Origin: Burkholderiales bacterium
GTDB lineage: Bacteria > Pseudomonadota > Gammaproteobacteria > Burkholderiales > SG8-41
Direction of reading: 5' to 3'
DNA: 64,000 nt
NCBI GenBank assembly: GCA_030683105.1
Contig: JAUXMZ010000026.1
Coordinates: 1-64,000 of the forward strand
In this document: one piece after another, positions 27,116 to 36,649 of the stretch
Layout: every line of letters begins with the position of its first letter
Position numbering within the stretch: the first letter of the stretch is position 1
Program-made: the position numbers and the translations under genes
Notes under the pieces: generated by a model
Told to the model about the DNA's origin: nothing
Seen by the model: only the letters and a program-made list of their open reading frames with translations
Database searches by the model: none

Positions 27116-28852
27116 TTATGAAGTCTGTTCGCTGCGGCGGAATTTGAGGCCGATCCTGGATATTTTATTGTCGTTCATTTCACGCACGACCAGCTCTACG
27201 CGTCCCAGCCTGATACGATCGCCGACCACCGGGCGCTTGTGGAAAATACCATGCAAGTAACCGGCAAGGGTAATATCAGCAGCAGAGTCTGTCGACAGTT
27301 CCAGTCCATAGAATTCCACCACGTCTTTCAGATTGGCATCGCCGTCGAGCACGAGATCGCCGAAGAATCGATGCTCCTCCAGGCGGTCGGGGCTGTCCGG
27401 CGCGATGAACAGGCGGTTGAGCGGACTGACATGCTTGGCCGAGGCGATCACGTAGACATGATCGCCGGGTTTCAGTGTTTGCAGCTGTTTGTGACTTTCG
27501 AGCCGGTCGTTACGCACGACTGCCGCGATCGAGGTCTGCTCGGGCAGCGGCAGTCTGCTCAAATCATGCCGCAGGACGGGACTGTTTTCGGTCAGGTCGT
27601 AGCGCAGCAACTCGAAATCCCAGTGTCCCCGGATGTCGAGATCAAAACGGTGCACCGGCGCCGAGTCCGGCGGTACTTCGAGTTGCAGCAGGCGCGCTGC
27701 GCCGGCCACGGTCCAGCCCTGCACCAGCAGCGAGAGCAGGACGACAAAAAAAGCTATATTAAAGAATAATTTAGCGTTATCAAGCCCGGCAAGCAAAGGA
27801 AAGATGCCGAGTATGATGGGCACTGCGCCGCGCAGGCCGATCCATCCGATGTAGGTCTGCTCGCGCCATGGAAAACGAAACGGCAGCAGGCAGACGAGAA
27901 CCGCGAGAGGTCGTGCGACAAAAATCAAAACGACCGCAATCAGAATCGATACGCCGGCGATAGGCGGCAGCTCCGAAGGCGTGACCAGCAGACCGAGTAT
28001 CAGGAACATGCTGATCTGGGCGAGCCACGCCATTCCATCATGCATGCGCAGGATGTTCTGTGCCGACTGGACCTGGCGGTTGCCGAGCACCAGCCCCGCA
28101 ATGTAAATGGCGAGAAAGCCGCTGCCGCCGAGCGCGGTCGTTACCGCGAAAGTCAGCAGGGCCAGCGCGGAGGCGAGCAGCGGGTAGAGTGACGTGGCCA
28201 GATCGAGGCGGTTGAGCAGCCAGACCATCAGTGCGCCGCCGGCTATCCCGCCTGCTGCCCCGATGCCGAACTGCGAGGTCAGATCCCGGAACACCGTCCA
28301 GTCGAGGGATGTTTTGCCGGCCACCAGGGCTTCGAGCAGTATGATCGTCAGGAAGATCGCCATGGGATCATTGCTGCCGGATTCCAGCTCGAGGACAGCG
28401 CCAACGCGGCGCTTGAGCGCGAGTCCGCGCGCGTTGAGCATGAAGAACACGGCCGCGGCGTCGGTCGATCCTATGATGGCGCCGAGCAGAAATCCCTCCA
28501 GCCAATTGAAATTGAACAGCCAAACCGAAAATGCCGCCACTACTGCTGCCGTGATAACGACGCCGAGAGTAGAGAGCACCAGTCCCGGCCACAGGACGAC
28601 GCGGACACTGTCCCGCTTGGTGCGCATACCGCCGTCGAACAGGATGATGCCGAGCGCGGTCGAGCCGATGAGATAGGCGGTCTGGGTGTCGTTGAAGATG
28701 ATGCCGCCGGGGCCGTCCTCGCCGGCAAGCATGCCCAGCACCAGGAACACGAGCAGCAGGGGTGTGCCGGAGCGCGCTGCGAACACGCTCGCGAGTATGC
28801 TTACAGCAACCAGCCCCGCGCCGATGAGGATAAGTTGATTGGCCTGATCCAA
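27116..28852 (-). CDS. Potassium/proton antiporter of the CvrA (NhaP2) type
   Basis: A 578-residue cation/proton antiporter of the CPA1 family. About twelve membrane helices fill residues 1-390, with the family motifs LGIILFDGGMRT, GAIIGSTDAAAVFF and LESGSNDPMAIFLT containing the transport-site Asp residues. A cytoplasmic TrkA-C-like domain (SLLPLPEQTSIAAVVRN region) and a CorC/HlyC-like C-terminus follow, as in NhaP2. Potassium as substrate is inferred from domain architecture. It is transcribed toward the small membrane protein gene. Confidence 0.88.
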   Translation of the reverse strand: MDQANQLILIGAGLVAVSILASVFAARSGTPLLLVFLVLGMLAGEDGPGGIIFNDTQTAYLIGSTALGIILFDGGMRTKRDSVRVVLWPGLVLSTLGVVITAAVVAAFSVWLFNFNWLEGFLLGAIIGSTDAAAVFFMLNARGLALKRRVGAVLELESGSNDPMAIFLTIILLEALVAGKTSLDWTVFRDLTSQFGIGAAGGIAGGALMVWLLNRLDLATSLYPLLASALALLTFAVTTALGGSGFLAIYIAGLVLGNRQVQSAQNILRMHDGMAWLAQISMFLILGLLVTPSELPPIAGVSILIAVVLIFVARPLAVLVCLLPFRFPWREQTYIGWIGLRGAVPIILGIFPLLAGLDNAKLFFNIAFFVVLLSLLVQGWTVAGAARLLQLEVPPDSAPVHRFDLDIRGHWDFELLRYDLTENSPVLRHDLSRLPLPEQTSIAAVVRNDRLESHKQLQTLKPGDHVYVIASAKHVSPLNRLFIAPDSPDRLEEHRFFGDLVLDGDANLKDVVEFYGLELSTDSAADITLAGYLHGIFHKRPVVGDRIRLGRVELVVREMNDNKISRIGLKFRRSEQTS

Positions 28853-28917
28853 AGTATTTTATCCGTAATCCTGAGCGTATCTGAGCAAGAGGCCTGCGAG
28901 AAGGGAAGTCCCCGGTG

Positions 28918-29538
28918 TCAGTATTCGACGGGAAGGGGATCGAGACTGCGCCACATGTACCACGTTGCAACCGAGCGCCACGGCGCCCATGAATCGCCGA
29001 TTTTGAGCATCTTGGACCGGGTCAGCGGTTTTCCCTTGTTGTAATGCAGGCTCATCGCCCGCTGCAGGCCGATGTCAGCCAGCGGCAGCACGTTGGGGCG
29101 CGTCATGTAAAAAATCAGGAACATCTCCGCGGTCCAGCGGCCTATGCCTTTGACCTGAATAAGTTCTGCGATCAGGGTTTCATCGTCCAGCTGTTGCCAA
29201 TTGCCGGGATCGAGCGCTCCGGAGTGGAAGCGGCCTGCGAGATCCAGCAGATAACCGGCTTTTTGTCCCGACAACCCGCAGCCGCGCAGCCGCTGGGTAT
29301 CCAAGCAGTGAACGGCGGCGGGGCTCACGGTCTGCACCTCGGCCGCAAAACGGTTCCATACGCTTTGAGCGGCCTTGACCGAGATCTGCTGGCCGACTAT
29401 GGCGCGTGCCAGCGTCTGGAAGGCGTCGCCCCGGCTGCCGAGCGCCAGCCCCTTGAACTGTGTCACCAGTTTTTTTAACACGGCGTCGCGCGTGGCGAGT
29501 TCGCGCGCGGCGCCTTTCCAGTAGCGGGGGGCGGTCAT
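28918..29538 (-). CDS. HhH-GPD DNA glycosylase (3-methyladenine glycosylase II-like)
   Basis: A 206-residue base-excision repair glycosylase. The helix-hairpin-helix LIQVKGIGRWTAEMFL and the downstream catalytic Asp in LPLADIGLQRA define the HhH-GPD fold. It lacks the N-terminal domain of E. coli AlkA and resembles the shorter bacterial Mag-type enzymes. The ATG at 29538 overlaps the DUF2062 stop as ATGA; the longer frame from 29721 is rejected because it lies in that gene. Confidence 0.88.
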   Translation of the reverse strand: MTAPRYWKGAARELATRDAVLKKLVTQFKGLALGSRGDAFQTLARAIVGQQISVKAAQSVWNRFAAEVQTVSPAAVHCLDTQRLRGCGLSGQKAGYLLDLAGRFHSGALDPGNWQQLDDETLIAELIQVKGIGRWTAEMFLIFYMTRPNVLPLADIGLQRAMSLHYNKGKPLTRSKMLKIGDSWAPWRSVATWYMWRSLDPLPVEY

Positions 29539-30104
29539 CTGTTTCCCGCCTGCCGGGCGCGGCGGCGTTGGCGCTGCTGCCAAGCCCAGCGCACGTGCAG
29601 CTGCCAGCCCCAGTCGACCGCAAAATAGCCGACCACTGCAAGCAGCGTGGCCAGCAGCGGCAAGCCGATCACCAGCGGCTTGCCCACGCTGGCCAGCCAG
29701 TGGAGCGCGGCGGGGAACCATTCGCTAAAGCCCTTGCCTTCAAGGCCGAACGCCAGCGCCGGCAGCCCGCCGTCGCCTTGCATCAGCACCAGCTGGCCGA
29801 GCCTGAATGCTGTGTAATACAGCGGCACAATGGTAAAAGGGTTGGAATACAGCGTGACGATGACGGCGATCGGCAGATTGACGCGGAACACGACGGCCAG
29901 AATCGCGGCGATGGCGAACTGCACCGGATTGCTGCCCGGGACCAGCCCCGCAAACATGCCGACGGCCATGCCGCCCGCCACCGAGCGGCGGTGCAGATGC
30001 CACAGATTGTGATGCTGCAGCCACGGGCCGAACCACGCGATATGGCGGTTTTGCCGGATGCTGTCGTGGCTGGGCAGGAATTTTCGGAAAAACTTGCGGG
30101 GCAT
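29535..30104 (-). CDS. DUF2062 membrane protein
   Basis: A 189-residue protein with the DUF2062 features: a basic N-terminus, RRSVAGGMAVGMFAGLVPG, NLPIAVIVTLYSNPFT, and a C-terminal membrane helix near residues 140-165. Three to four membrane segments are likely. The function of the family is unknown. It is coupled to the glycosylase gene by an ATGA overlap and is divergent from comEC, with about 78 bp between. Confidence 0.85.
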   Translation of the reverse strand: MPRKFFRKFLPSHDSIRQNRHIAWFGPWLQHHNLWHLHRRSVAGGMAVGMFAGLVPGSNPVQFAIAAILAVVFRVNLPIAVIVTLYSNPFTIVPLYYTAFRLGQLVLMQGDGGLPALAFGLEGKGFSEWFPAALHWLASVGKPLVIGLPLLATLLAVVGYFAVDWGWQLHVRWAWQQRQRRRARQAGNR

Positions 30105-30181
30105 GGCGGTCGCGCACTAAGCATGGGCCTTTATTTTACCTGAGCGGCTAGCGCGCGTATGCGGGTCGGGGGTCACGGGCG

Positions 30182-32608
30182 TTGAGCGGTAATCCGGGCT
30201 ACCGGTCCATTCATGTGCGGCTCAACATCCTGTTTATTGCGCTTGGTGCGTGGCTGCTGCAACAGCAGGCCGCATTGCCCGCGCTGCACTGGACTGGCGT
30301 GCTCGGCCTGGCACTGGCATTGCCGCTGCTGTCGCGGGTCCCGGGTGTCGCGGCGCGTGCCACGCGTGAAATCCTGCTGAAGAGCCTGTGTCTGGGTTTC
30401 GGGTTTTTCTGGGCCGCTGCATTTGCGCATTACCGGCTCGCCGATGCGCTGCCCCCGGAGTGGGAAGGGCGCGATATCGAGATCGCGGGTGTGGTCGCAA
30501 GCCTGCCGCAACCTTATGAGCGCAGCGTGCGTTTCGAGTTTGACGTCGAACGCGTGCTGACCGCAGGCGCGACGGTGCCGCGGCATGTTTCGCTGTCGTG
30601 GTGGGGATCCGCGGCGCGAGATGGCACGCCGGCGACGCTTCCGGACCTGCATCCGGGCGAGCGCTGGCATTTGACGATGAGGCTCAAGCGCCCGTACGGC
30701 ATGGCCAATCCGCATGGCTTCGATTACGAGGCGTGGCTGCTCGAACGCGGTATCCGCGCCACCGGTTATGTGCGGCCCAGAAGCGGCAGCCGCCGGCTGG
30801 AGGAGAGGGTCGGCCATCCGCACTACTGGGTCGAGCGCGCGCGCGACAGACTGCGCCACAGGATACAGCGTGCGCTGCCGGAACAGCCCTATGCGGGCGT
30901 GCTCGCTGCGCTGGCAATCGGCGACCAGCGCGCGATCCCGCCCGAGCAGTGGCAGGTTTACACACGCACCGGCGTCAACCACCTGATGAGCATTTCCGGG
31001 TTGCATGTGACCATGGTCTCGGGGCTGGTGCTGGCGCTCGCCTACTGGCTGTGGCGGCGTAGCGCGCGGCTGACGCTGTGGCTGCCGGCGCGCAAAGCGG
31101 CGGTGTTGTTTGGTTTTGCCGCGGCGCTGCTCTATACGCTGCTGGCCGGATTCGCGGTGCCGGCGCAGCGCACGCTCTACATGCTGGCGGTGATGGCGTG
31201 GGCGCTGTGGGCCGGCCGCATGAGTTCGGCCTCGGTGGTGCTGGCGCTGGCCTTGCTGATGGTCGTGCTGCTCGATCCGTGGGCGGTGCAGGCACCCGGG
31301 TTCTGGCTGTCGTTCGGGGCGGTGGCGGTGATCCTGTTCGTGACGGTCAATCGCGTGGCACCGCCGCACTGGTTCAAGGCCTGGGCGCGCGTGCAATGGG
31401 CGGTGACGCTGGGACTGGTGCCGCCGCTGCTGGCCATGTTCCAGCAGGTGTCCATCGTGTCGCCGCTGGCCAATGCCGTCGCCATTCCGGTCGTGAGCCT
31501 GGTCGTGGTGCCGCTCACACTTGCCGGCATGCTGTTGCCTTTCGATTTCGTGTTGCTGGCCGCTCATCACATCATGGCGTGGTGCAGCACGCTGCTCGAG
31601 TGGATGAGCGAAGCGCCCGAAACCGTGTGGCAGCAGCACGCGCCGCCGGCGTGGACGGTCGTGGTATCGGCGCTGGGCGCAGCATGGCTGCTGCTGCCGC
31701 GCGGCTTTCCCGCGCGCTGGCTGGGTGTGATCGGCTTTCTCCCCTTGTTCCTGGTGTTGCCGCCCAAGCTGGCCGAGGGTACGTTAAAGCTCACGGTGCT
31801 GGATGTGGGTCAGGGGCTGGCCGCGGTGGTGCAAACCCGAAATCATGCGCTGCTCTACGATACCGGACCCGCTTTCGGGCCTGGCGCCGATACCGGAAAC
31901 CGCGTCATCGTGCCCTATCTTCGCGCCGCCGGCGTGCAACGCCTGGACGCCATGATTGTCAGTCACGATAATGCCGATCACATCGGCGGCGCGTTATCGG
32001 TATTGCAGGCGCTGCCGGTCGACGCGTTGTTCACGTCTTTACACGACATGGACCCGTTGCCGCTGCAGGCGATGGCTGCTTTCCGCTGTTTTGCCGGGCA
32101 GCACTGGGAGTGGGATGGCGTGCGCTTCGAGATGCTGCATCCGTCACGCGCGAGTTATGACGCCGTGCGCGTCAGGGACAATGATCGCAGTTGCGTGCTG
32201 AAAATCGTCACGGGCACAGGCAGCATCCTGCTGCCGGGCGACATTCAGAGCAAAGCCGAAATCGATCTGCTCTCGACACATCACGGCACCCTGGCCGCCA
32301 CGGTGCTGGTGGCGCCGCATCACGGCAGCAGGACGTCATCGACACCGGATTGGGTGCGCGAGATCAACCCGCAAAGCGTGATCTTCCCCGTGGGTTACCG
32401 CAACCGCTTTGGTCACCCGCATGAGGAGGTCGTCGATCGTTACCGCGGGCAGGGCAGCAGGATGTATCGCACCGACCGTGATGGGGCTGTGACGGTTGTG
32501 TTCGATGCGACGGGCGTGATCGGAATCGAGCCGTACCGCTCGCGCTACCGCCGCTATTGGCAGACGACCATGGTGGCTGATCCGGTGGCGGATGCCGAGG
32601 AGTTCTGA
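30182..32608 (+). CDS. comEC: ComEC/Rec2 DNA-uptake channel
   Basis: An 808-residue membrane protein that carries single-stranded DNA across the inner membrane in natural transformation. An N-terminal DUF4131 region, the competence domain with about ten helices (GVNHLMSISGLHVTM motif near residue 265), and a C-terminal metallo-beta-lactamase-like domain (LDVGQGLAAV, YDTGP, SHDNADHIGG, APHHGSRTSS) are all present. The frame opens with TTG at 30182; a GTG at 30215 would give the more usual start RLNILFIALGAW, and I cannot decide between them. The HxxxDH site has N where D is usual. No other competence gene is in the window. Confidence 0.93.
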   Translation: MSGNPGYRSIHVRLNILFIALGAWLLQQQAALPALHWTGVLGLALALPLLSRVPGVAARATREILLKSLCLGFGFFWAAAFAHYRLADALPPEWEGRDIEIAGVVASLPQPYERSVRFEFDVERVLTAGATVPRHVSLSWWGSAARDGTPATLPDLHPGERWHLTMRLKRPYGMANPHGFDYEAWLLERGIRATGYVRPRSGSRRLEERVGHPHYWVERARDRLRHRIQRALPEQPYAGVLAALAIGDQRAIPPEQWQVYTRTGVNHLMSISGLHVTMVSGLVLALAYWLWRRSARLTLWLPARKAAVLFGFAAALLYTLLAGFAVPAQRTLYMLAVMAWALWAGRMSSASVVLALALLMVVLLDPWAVQAPGFWLSFGAVAVILFVTVNRVAPPHWFKAWARVQWAVTLGLVPPLLAMFQQVSIVSPLANAVAIPVVSLVVVPLTLAGMLLPFDFVLLAAHHIMAWCSTLLEWMSEAPETVWQQHAPPAWTVVVSALGAAWLLLPRGFPARWLGVIGFLPLFLVLPPKLAEGTLKLTVLDVGQGLAAVVQTRNHALLYDTGPAFGPGADTGNRVIVPYLRAAGVQRLDAMIVSHDNADHIGGALSVLQALPVDALFTSLHDMDPLPLQAMAAFRCFAGQHWEWDGVRFEMLHPSRASYDAVRVRDNDRSCVLKIVTGTGSILLPGDIQSKAEIDLLSTHHGTLAATVLVAPHHGSRTSSTPDWVREINPQSVIFPVGYRNRFGHPHEEVVDRYRGQGSRMYRTDRDGAVTVVFDATGVIGIEPYRSRYRRYWQTTMVADPVADAEEF

Positions 32609-32934
32609 AAGAGGCGGTTATTAACGCGAAGCTGTGCTGGCTGAGTTTGCGCCTGTCCTGGTCGTTGATCGCTTAATGCAGCGGTTCGCGCTGGTCAATA
32701 AAATATGTAATAAAAACAACATGATACTATTTTAAGTCTCTTCGTCTGGGCCTGATTGCGTGCGCTGTCAGTCTGATATTGCCAATATCGCAATCTGCCT
32801 GCCAAGGAAGTACTCATATCCAATAAAACTTATCCCCGCATAATATATGGATCTCGCAATGAAGATATGCTCTGCGATCTCTGCGGCGAATGCTTTTTTG
32901 ATTTTTTTGAGATGCACTTTAATCTAAGCGACAC
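32609..32934. other. 326-bp AT-richer intergenic gap, no gene recognised
   Basis: This gap between comEC and relA is visibly AT-richer than its surroundings. It holds a palindrome GATATTG-C-CAATATC (32775-32789) and several A/T tracts that could contain the relA promoter. No convincing frame, terminator or RNA fold was seen. Confidence 0.5.
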
Positions 32935-35121
32935 ATGGTAAAAGCATCGCCACTTAATTTAATCGAGACTGAGGATACAGTCGCGTCGTCGGGGCTCGCC
33001 GGCATCGCGAGCCGCTATGCCCCGGCCGAGGCCGAGGCGCTGCGCTGCGTGCTCGATTTCGTCGCATCGCGCTATGCCGGACGCAGGCTCGCCAGCGGCG
33101 AGCCGGTATTGAAGCACGTAATCGAAACCGCCGGCATACTTGCCGACCTCAAGCTCGACCACGAAACGCTGGCCGCGGCGCTGTTGTTTCCATGCCACGA
33201 GGTCGCGCCGAAGGACGCGCGGCTGTTGCCCGAGAAATTCGGCGCCGCCGTTTCCGAGCTCGCGCAAGGCGTGGTGCGCATGGGCGAAATCGGCGCGCTG
33301 TCGAACCGCATGCCGGCAGCTCAAAAACCGGAGCAGCAGGCGGCGCAACTCGAGGCGCTGCGCAAAATGTTGCTCGCCATGGTGCAGGATATCCGCGTGG
33401 TGTTGATCAAGCTCGCCGATCACGTGCAGGGGATGCGTTACATCGTCAAATCGAAAGCTGAAAAGTTGCAGCGAGAGAGTGCAGAACTGACGCGCGATAT
33501 TTTTGCGCCGCTCGCCAATCGCCTCGGCGTGTGGCAACTTAAATGGGAGCTCGAGGACCTGGCTTTCCGCATACTCGAACCCGAGACGTACAAGCGTGTT
33601 GCACGCCAGCTGGACGAAAAGCGCTCTGACCGCGAGCGTTATATCGAAGGCGTGATGGCAGTGCTCAGGCGTGAACTGGCACGTGCCGGCATCGAGGCCG
33701 ATGTTACGGGGCGCCCCAAGCACATCTACAGCATTTACAAAAAGATGCACCGCAAAGGGCTGGATTTCGAGGCGCTGCATGACGTGCGCGCGGTGCGCGT
33801 GCTGGTCAACGACGTCAAGGATTGTTACGCGGCACTGGGCCTGGTGCACAACCTGTGGTCGCCTATCCCCAAGGAATTCGACGATTACATCGCCAAGCCC
33901 AAGAGCAACGACTACCGTTCGCTGCATACCGCGGTGATCGGACCCGAGGACAAGGCAGTCGAAGTGCAGATACGCACGCATGACATGCACCAGCATTCGG
34001 AGCTGGGTGTCGCCGCGCACTGGCGCTACAAGGAGGGCGCGCGTCACGACAAAAGCTATGACGAGAAAATCGCGTGGCTCAGGCAGATTCTGGAATGGAA
34101 AGACGAAGTCGGCGATGCCGGCGAAATTGCCGAACAGTTCAAGAACGGGCTGTTCGAGGACACGGTCTATGTCCTGACGCCGCAGGGCCGGGTGATCGAT
34201 CTGCCGAAAGGCGCTACGCCTATCGATTTCGCCTACCATGTTCACACCGAGCTTGGACATCGCTGCCGCGGCGCCAAGGTCGACGGCGCAATGGTGCCGC
34301 TCAACACGCCGCTGGCGAATGGCCAGCAGGTCGAAATTCTCGCAGCCAAGCAGGGCGGCCCCAGCCGCGACTGGCTCAATCCGCAGTTGGGGTATCTCAA
34401 AAGCCAGGGTGCGCGCGGCAAAGTCAGGCAGTGGTTCAACCGCCAGAACTACGAGGCCGATGTGGCCCAAGGTCGAGCGGCGCTGGACAAGGAATTGCAG
34501 CGCCACGGCATGACCAGGCTCAATCTCGATAAGCTCGCGGGCGATCTGGGTTTTTCCAAGCTCAACGATTTTCTGGCCGAGCTGGGGCGCGGCGATATCG
34601 GGCCCAAGCAGCTCGCCGATGCGCTGCGCGAAGAACCGGCGCCTGCGGCACCGGAGGTTCTGGTAACGCGCAAGCCGAGCGCCCCGTCCAGGGGCAGCGT
34701 GCTGGTGGTGGGTGTGGACAAGCTGCTGACGGTGCCGGCGAAATGCTGCAAGCCGGCGCCGCCTGAACCCATCATCGGTTTTGTCACGCGCGGGCGCGGC
34801 GTCACGGTGCATCGCGCCAACTGCGCCAGCGTGAAGCGGCTCGCTCCCGAACGCATGGTGACGGCGGAGTGGGGCGGCGCCGAGGGCGCGACTTTTCCTG
34901 TCGACATCGAGGTCGAAGCTGTGGACCGCACCGGACTGCTGCGCGATATCTCGGAAGTGCTGTCGCGTGAGCGCATCAATGTCACCGCGACCAAAACCGC
35001 GAGCCGCGATCTATCGGCGCGCATGCGTTTCACGCTCGAAGTCGCCAATCTCGACCGGCTGAAACAGGCATTGACGCTGATTCGCGAAGTGCGCGGCGTG
35101 GTGAGCGCGGCGCGGCGCTGA
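32935..35121 (+). CDS. relA: (p)ppGpp synthetase RelA
   Basis: A 728-residue RSH protein that makes (p)ppGpp on starved ribosomes. The N-terminal hydrolase-like domain lacks the HD pair (ALLFPCHEV in its place), so it should be inactive. The synthetase domain has GRPKHIYSIYKKM and KSNDYRSLHTAV, and its EFDD motif is the acidic EXDD type of RelA rather than the RXKD of SpoT. A TGS domain (TVYVLTPQGRVIDLPKGAT), a conserved-Cys zinc-finger-like domain (CC and C in AKCCKP...HRANC) and a C-terminal ACT domain follow. The start is ATG at 32935; a canonical ribosome-binding site is weak. Confidence 0.95.
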   Translation: MVKASPLNLIETEDTVASSGLAGIASRYAPAEAEALRCVLDFVASRYAGRRLASGEPVLKHVIETAGILADLKLDHETLAAALLFPCHEVAPKDARLLPEKFGAAVSELAQGVVRMGEIGALSNRMPAAQKPEQQAAQLEALRKMLLAMVQDIRVVLIKLADHVQGMRYIVKSKAEKLQRESAELTRDIFAPLANRLGVWQLKWELEDLAFRILEPETYKRVARQLDEKRSDRERYIEGVMAVLRRELARAGIEADVTGRPKHIYSIYKKMHRKGLDFEALHDVRAVRVLVNDVKDCYAALGLVHNLWSPIPKEFDDYIAKPKSNDYRSLHTAVIGPEDKAVEVQIRTHDMHQHSELGVAAHWRYKEGARHDKSYDEKIAWLRQILEWKDEVGDAGEIAEQFKNGLFEDTVYVLTPQGRVIDLPKGATPIDFAYHVHTELGHRCRGAKVDGAMVPLNTPLANGQQVEILAAKQGGPSRDWLNPQLGYLKSQGARGKVRQWFNRQNYEADVAQGRAALDKELQRHGMTRLNLDKLAGDLGFSKLNDFLAELGRGDIGPKQLADALREEPAPAAPEVLVTRKPSAPSRGSVLVVGVDKLLTVPAKCCKPAPPEPIIGFVTRGRGVTVHRANCASVKRLAPERMVTAEWGGAEGATFPVDIEVEAVDRTGLLRDISEVLSRERINVTATKTASRDLSARMRFTLEVANLDRLKQALTLIREVRGVVSAARR

Positions 35122-35148
35122 TGAGAAAAATAGACAGGATAGCCAGGG

Positions 35149-35970
35149 TTAATCGGCAAATTGCACCGTTAATCCACTTACGCCGCTTAAACCCTCGTAA
35201 TGCGATGACCAGGTTTCACCGGGCTTGATCGACAGCGCTGCGGTGAGCGTGCCGGTGGTGATGATTTCACCCGCGGCGGGCGCAGTAAATTGCGTCTGGC
35301 GCGCGACAATGTCGGCTAGAAAGGCGAGCGCCAGTGCCGGATGATCGAGCGCGTTGGCGCCGACGCCGCGGTCCATCACCCTGCCATTTTTTAACAGTGC
35401 GACCCGGCAATCTCGTAACATATTGTTAATATTGGTTATTTCGTCTAGTCGCGGCCGGTAAGGCGTGCCCACGATCAGTCTCCAGTGCAACGAGAAATCC
35501 GCTGCCGCATCTGCAGGCAGAAATTTCCAGTCGGCAAAATGGCAGTCGACGATCTCGAAACTCGGCGCCAGCCACTCGATAGCTTCCAGAATAAGCGCTG
35601 GGTCCCGGCATCCCGTCGGCAGCGGCGCGCGCAGCTTGAATGCGATTTCCGGTTCCAGCTTGGGCCGCGCACTGCCTTTGAGAGAAACGGTGGCTGCGTT
35701 GTCTTCGGCAAAAATCAGCGTGTCATCGTAAACGTGCGCCCAGATCGGCGAAGTCGCGCCGTACTCGGGCCAGATGTTGCGGTTGGTGAAGCCGATCTTG
35801 CGGCCGACGGTTTTTTCGCCGCGCGCGCGACGCAGTTTCACGATCTCCGCCGCGATGTCATATCCCTCGTCCCAGCCGAATCCCGGGTTGCGTTCCGCGA
35901 CGGACGGTATGGTCTTGCCGTGATCCAGCGCGGCTAGCAGTTCTGCGGCAATTTCTGTAATTTTATTCAT
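35149..35970 (-). CDS. 2-keto-4-pentenoate hydratase-family enzyme
   Basis: A 273-residue member of the MhpD/DmpE/HpaH hydratase-decarboxylase family, which adds water to 2-oxo-pent-4-enoate-type products of aromatic meta-cleavage. Metal-site residues are in the conserved KLEPEIAFKL (ExE) region, and GRKIGFTN and GEIITTGTL are typical family motifs. No other aromatic-degradation gene is adjacent, so the physiological substrate is not inferable. It ends convergently against relA, about 28 bp away. Confidence 0.85.
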   Translation of the reverse strand: MNKITEIAAELLAALDHGKTIPSVAERNPGFGWDEGYDIAAEIVKLRRARGEKTVGRKIGFTNRNIWPEYGATSPIWAHVYDDTLIFAEDNAATVSLKGSARPKLEPEIAFKLRAPLPTGCRDPALILEAIEWLAPSFEIVDCHFADWKFLPADAAADFSLHWRLIVGTPYRPRLDEITNINNMLRDCRVALLKNGRVMDRGVGANALDHPALALAFLADIVARQTQFTAPAAGEIITTGTLTAALSIKPGETWSSHYEGLSGVSGLTVQFAD

Positions 35971-35984
35971 GTAAAGCCCATTTT

Positions 35985-36143
35985 AGCCACAGAGGACACA
36001 GAGAACACAGAGAAAAGCTTTAAAACATTAATGGGTTTTATAGTCCGCTAGTCTTATACCCTGCGAATTACAGTGCATGGAACTTGTTCAAAACCCTGTT
36101 GCTGTTTTGGTTTTCCTCTGTGTTCTCTGTGTCCTCTGTGGCT
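35985..36143. repeat. Intergenic element with 32-bp inverted ends and 9-bp periodic arms
   Basis: The left arm 35985-36016 begins AGCCACAGAGGACACAGAG; the right arm 36111-36143 is its reverse complement apart from one inserted base. Each arm is itself three 9-bp units (ACAGAGGAC, ACAGAGAAC, ACAGAGAAA). The 94-bp middle contains no gene. The size and terminal repeats are compatible with a miniature mobile element or a palindromic intergenic repeat. Confidence 0.75.
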
Positions 36144-36199
36144 GAACTGCTTTTCATTTCGCGCACCGAAGCCGATATTGTGCTGCCTCGAGCGCATAT

Positions 36200-36490
36200 T
36201 CACGCGACGCCTTCGGCCAGAATCATGCGGGTTTTGGCGGTGCGCTCACGGATGACGCGCGCCTTTGCATATTCCTTCGATTCCCACCAGCGCTTCGCCT
36301 GTCCGGCATCGGGGAATTCCAGCGCCACGATGCGCTTGGGCTCCCAGCCGCCTTCCAGCGCTTCGGTTTCCCCGCCGCGCACAATGAAACGGCCCCCGTA
36401 TTGCGCCACCGAGGCCTCGGCCAGCTTGCGGTATTCGAGTATGCCGACGGGGTCGGTTACCTCCATTTCGACCAGGATATAAGCTGTCAT
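36200..36490 (-). CDS. DUF1330 family protein
   Basis: A 96-residue protein of the dimeric alpha/beta-barrel DUF1330 family, with the typical MTAYILVEMEVTDP start and KRIVALEFPDAGQAKRWWES core. The family has no firmly established reaction. The ATG at 36490 has GGAGG at good distance; the longer frame from 36571 runs into the tRNA region and is rejected. Confidence 0.88.
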   Translation of the reverse strand: MTAYILVEMEVTDPVGILEYRKLAEASVAQYGGRFIVRGGETEALEGGWEPKRIVALEFPDAGQAKRWWESKEYAKARVIRERTAKTRMILAEGVA

Positions 36491-36572
36491 AACGCCTCCG
36501 TTTATCAAACAACCATCTGATTTTATTTGAAGCTTATCCGTGATTCCGCTAAAATGCCGCTTCTTTAGCATT

Positions 36573-36649
36573 AGGCGCGTAGCTCAGTTGGTTAGAGCAC
36601 CACCTTGACATGGTGGGGGTCGTTGGTTCGAATCCAATCGCGCCTACCA
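36573..36649 (+). tRNA. tRNA-Val (GAC)
   Basis: A 77-nt cloverleaf: acceptor AGGCGCG/CGCGCCT, D-arm GCTCAGTTGGTTAGAGC, anticodon stem CCACC/GGTGG with loop TTGACAT (anticodon GAC), T-loop TTCGAAT and encoded CCA. A small stem AAAGCGG/CCGCTTT follows at about 36658-36684. Confidence 0.97.

Noticed and set aside
30173..31639. 488-codon frame opposite comEC
   Set aside because: Very Arg/His/Gln-rich product, typical of an antisense shadow; comEC motifs are intact on the plus strand.
32959..34812. 617-codon frame opposite relA
   Set aside because: Antisense of relA with no domain pattern; relA has all expected domains.
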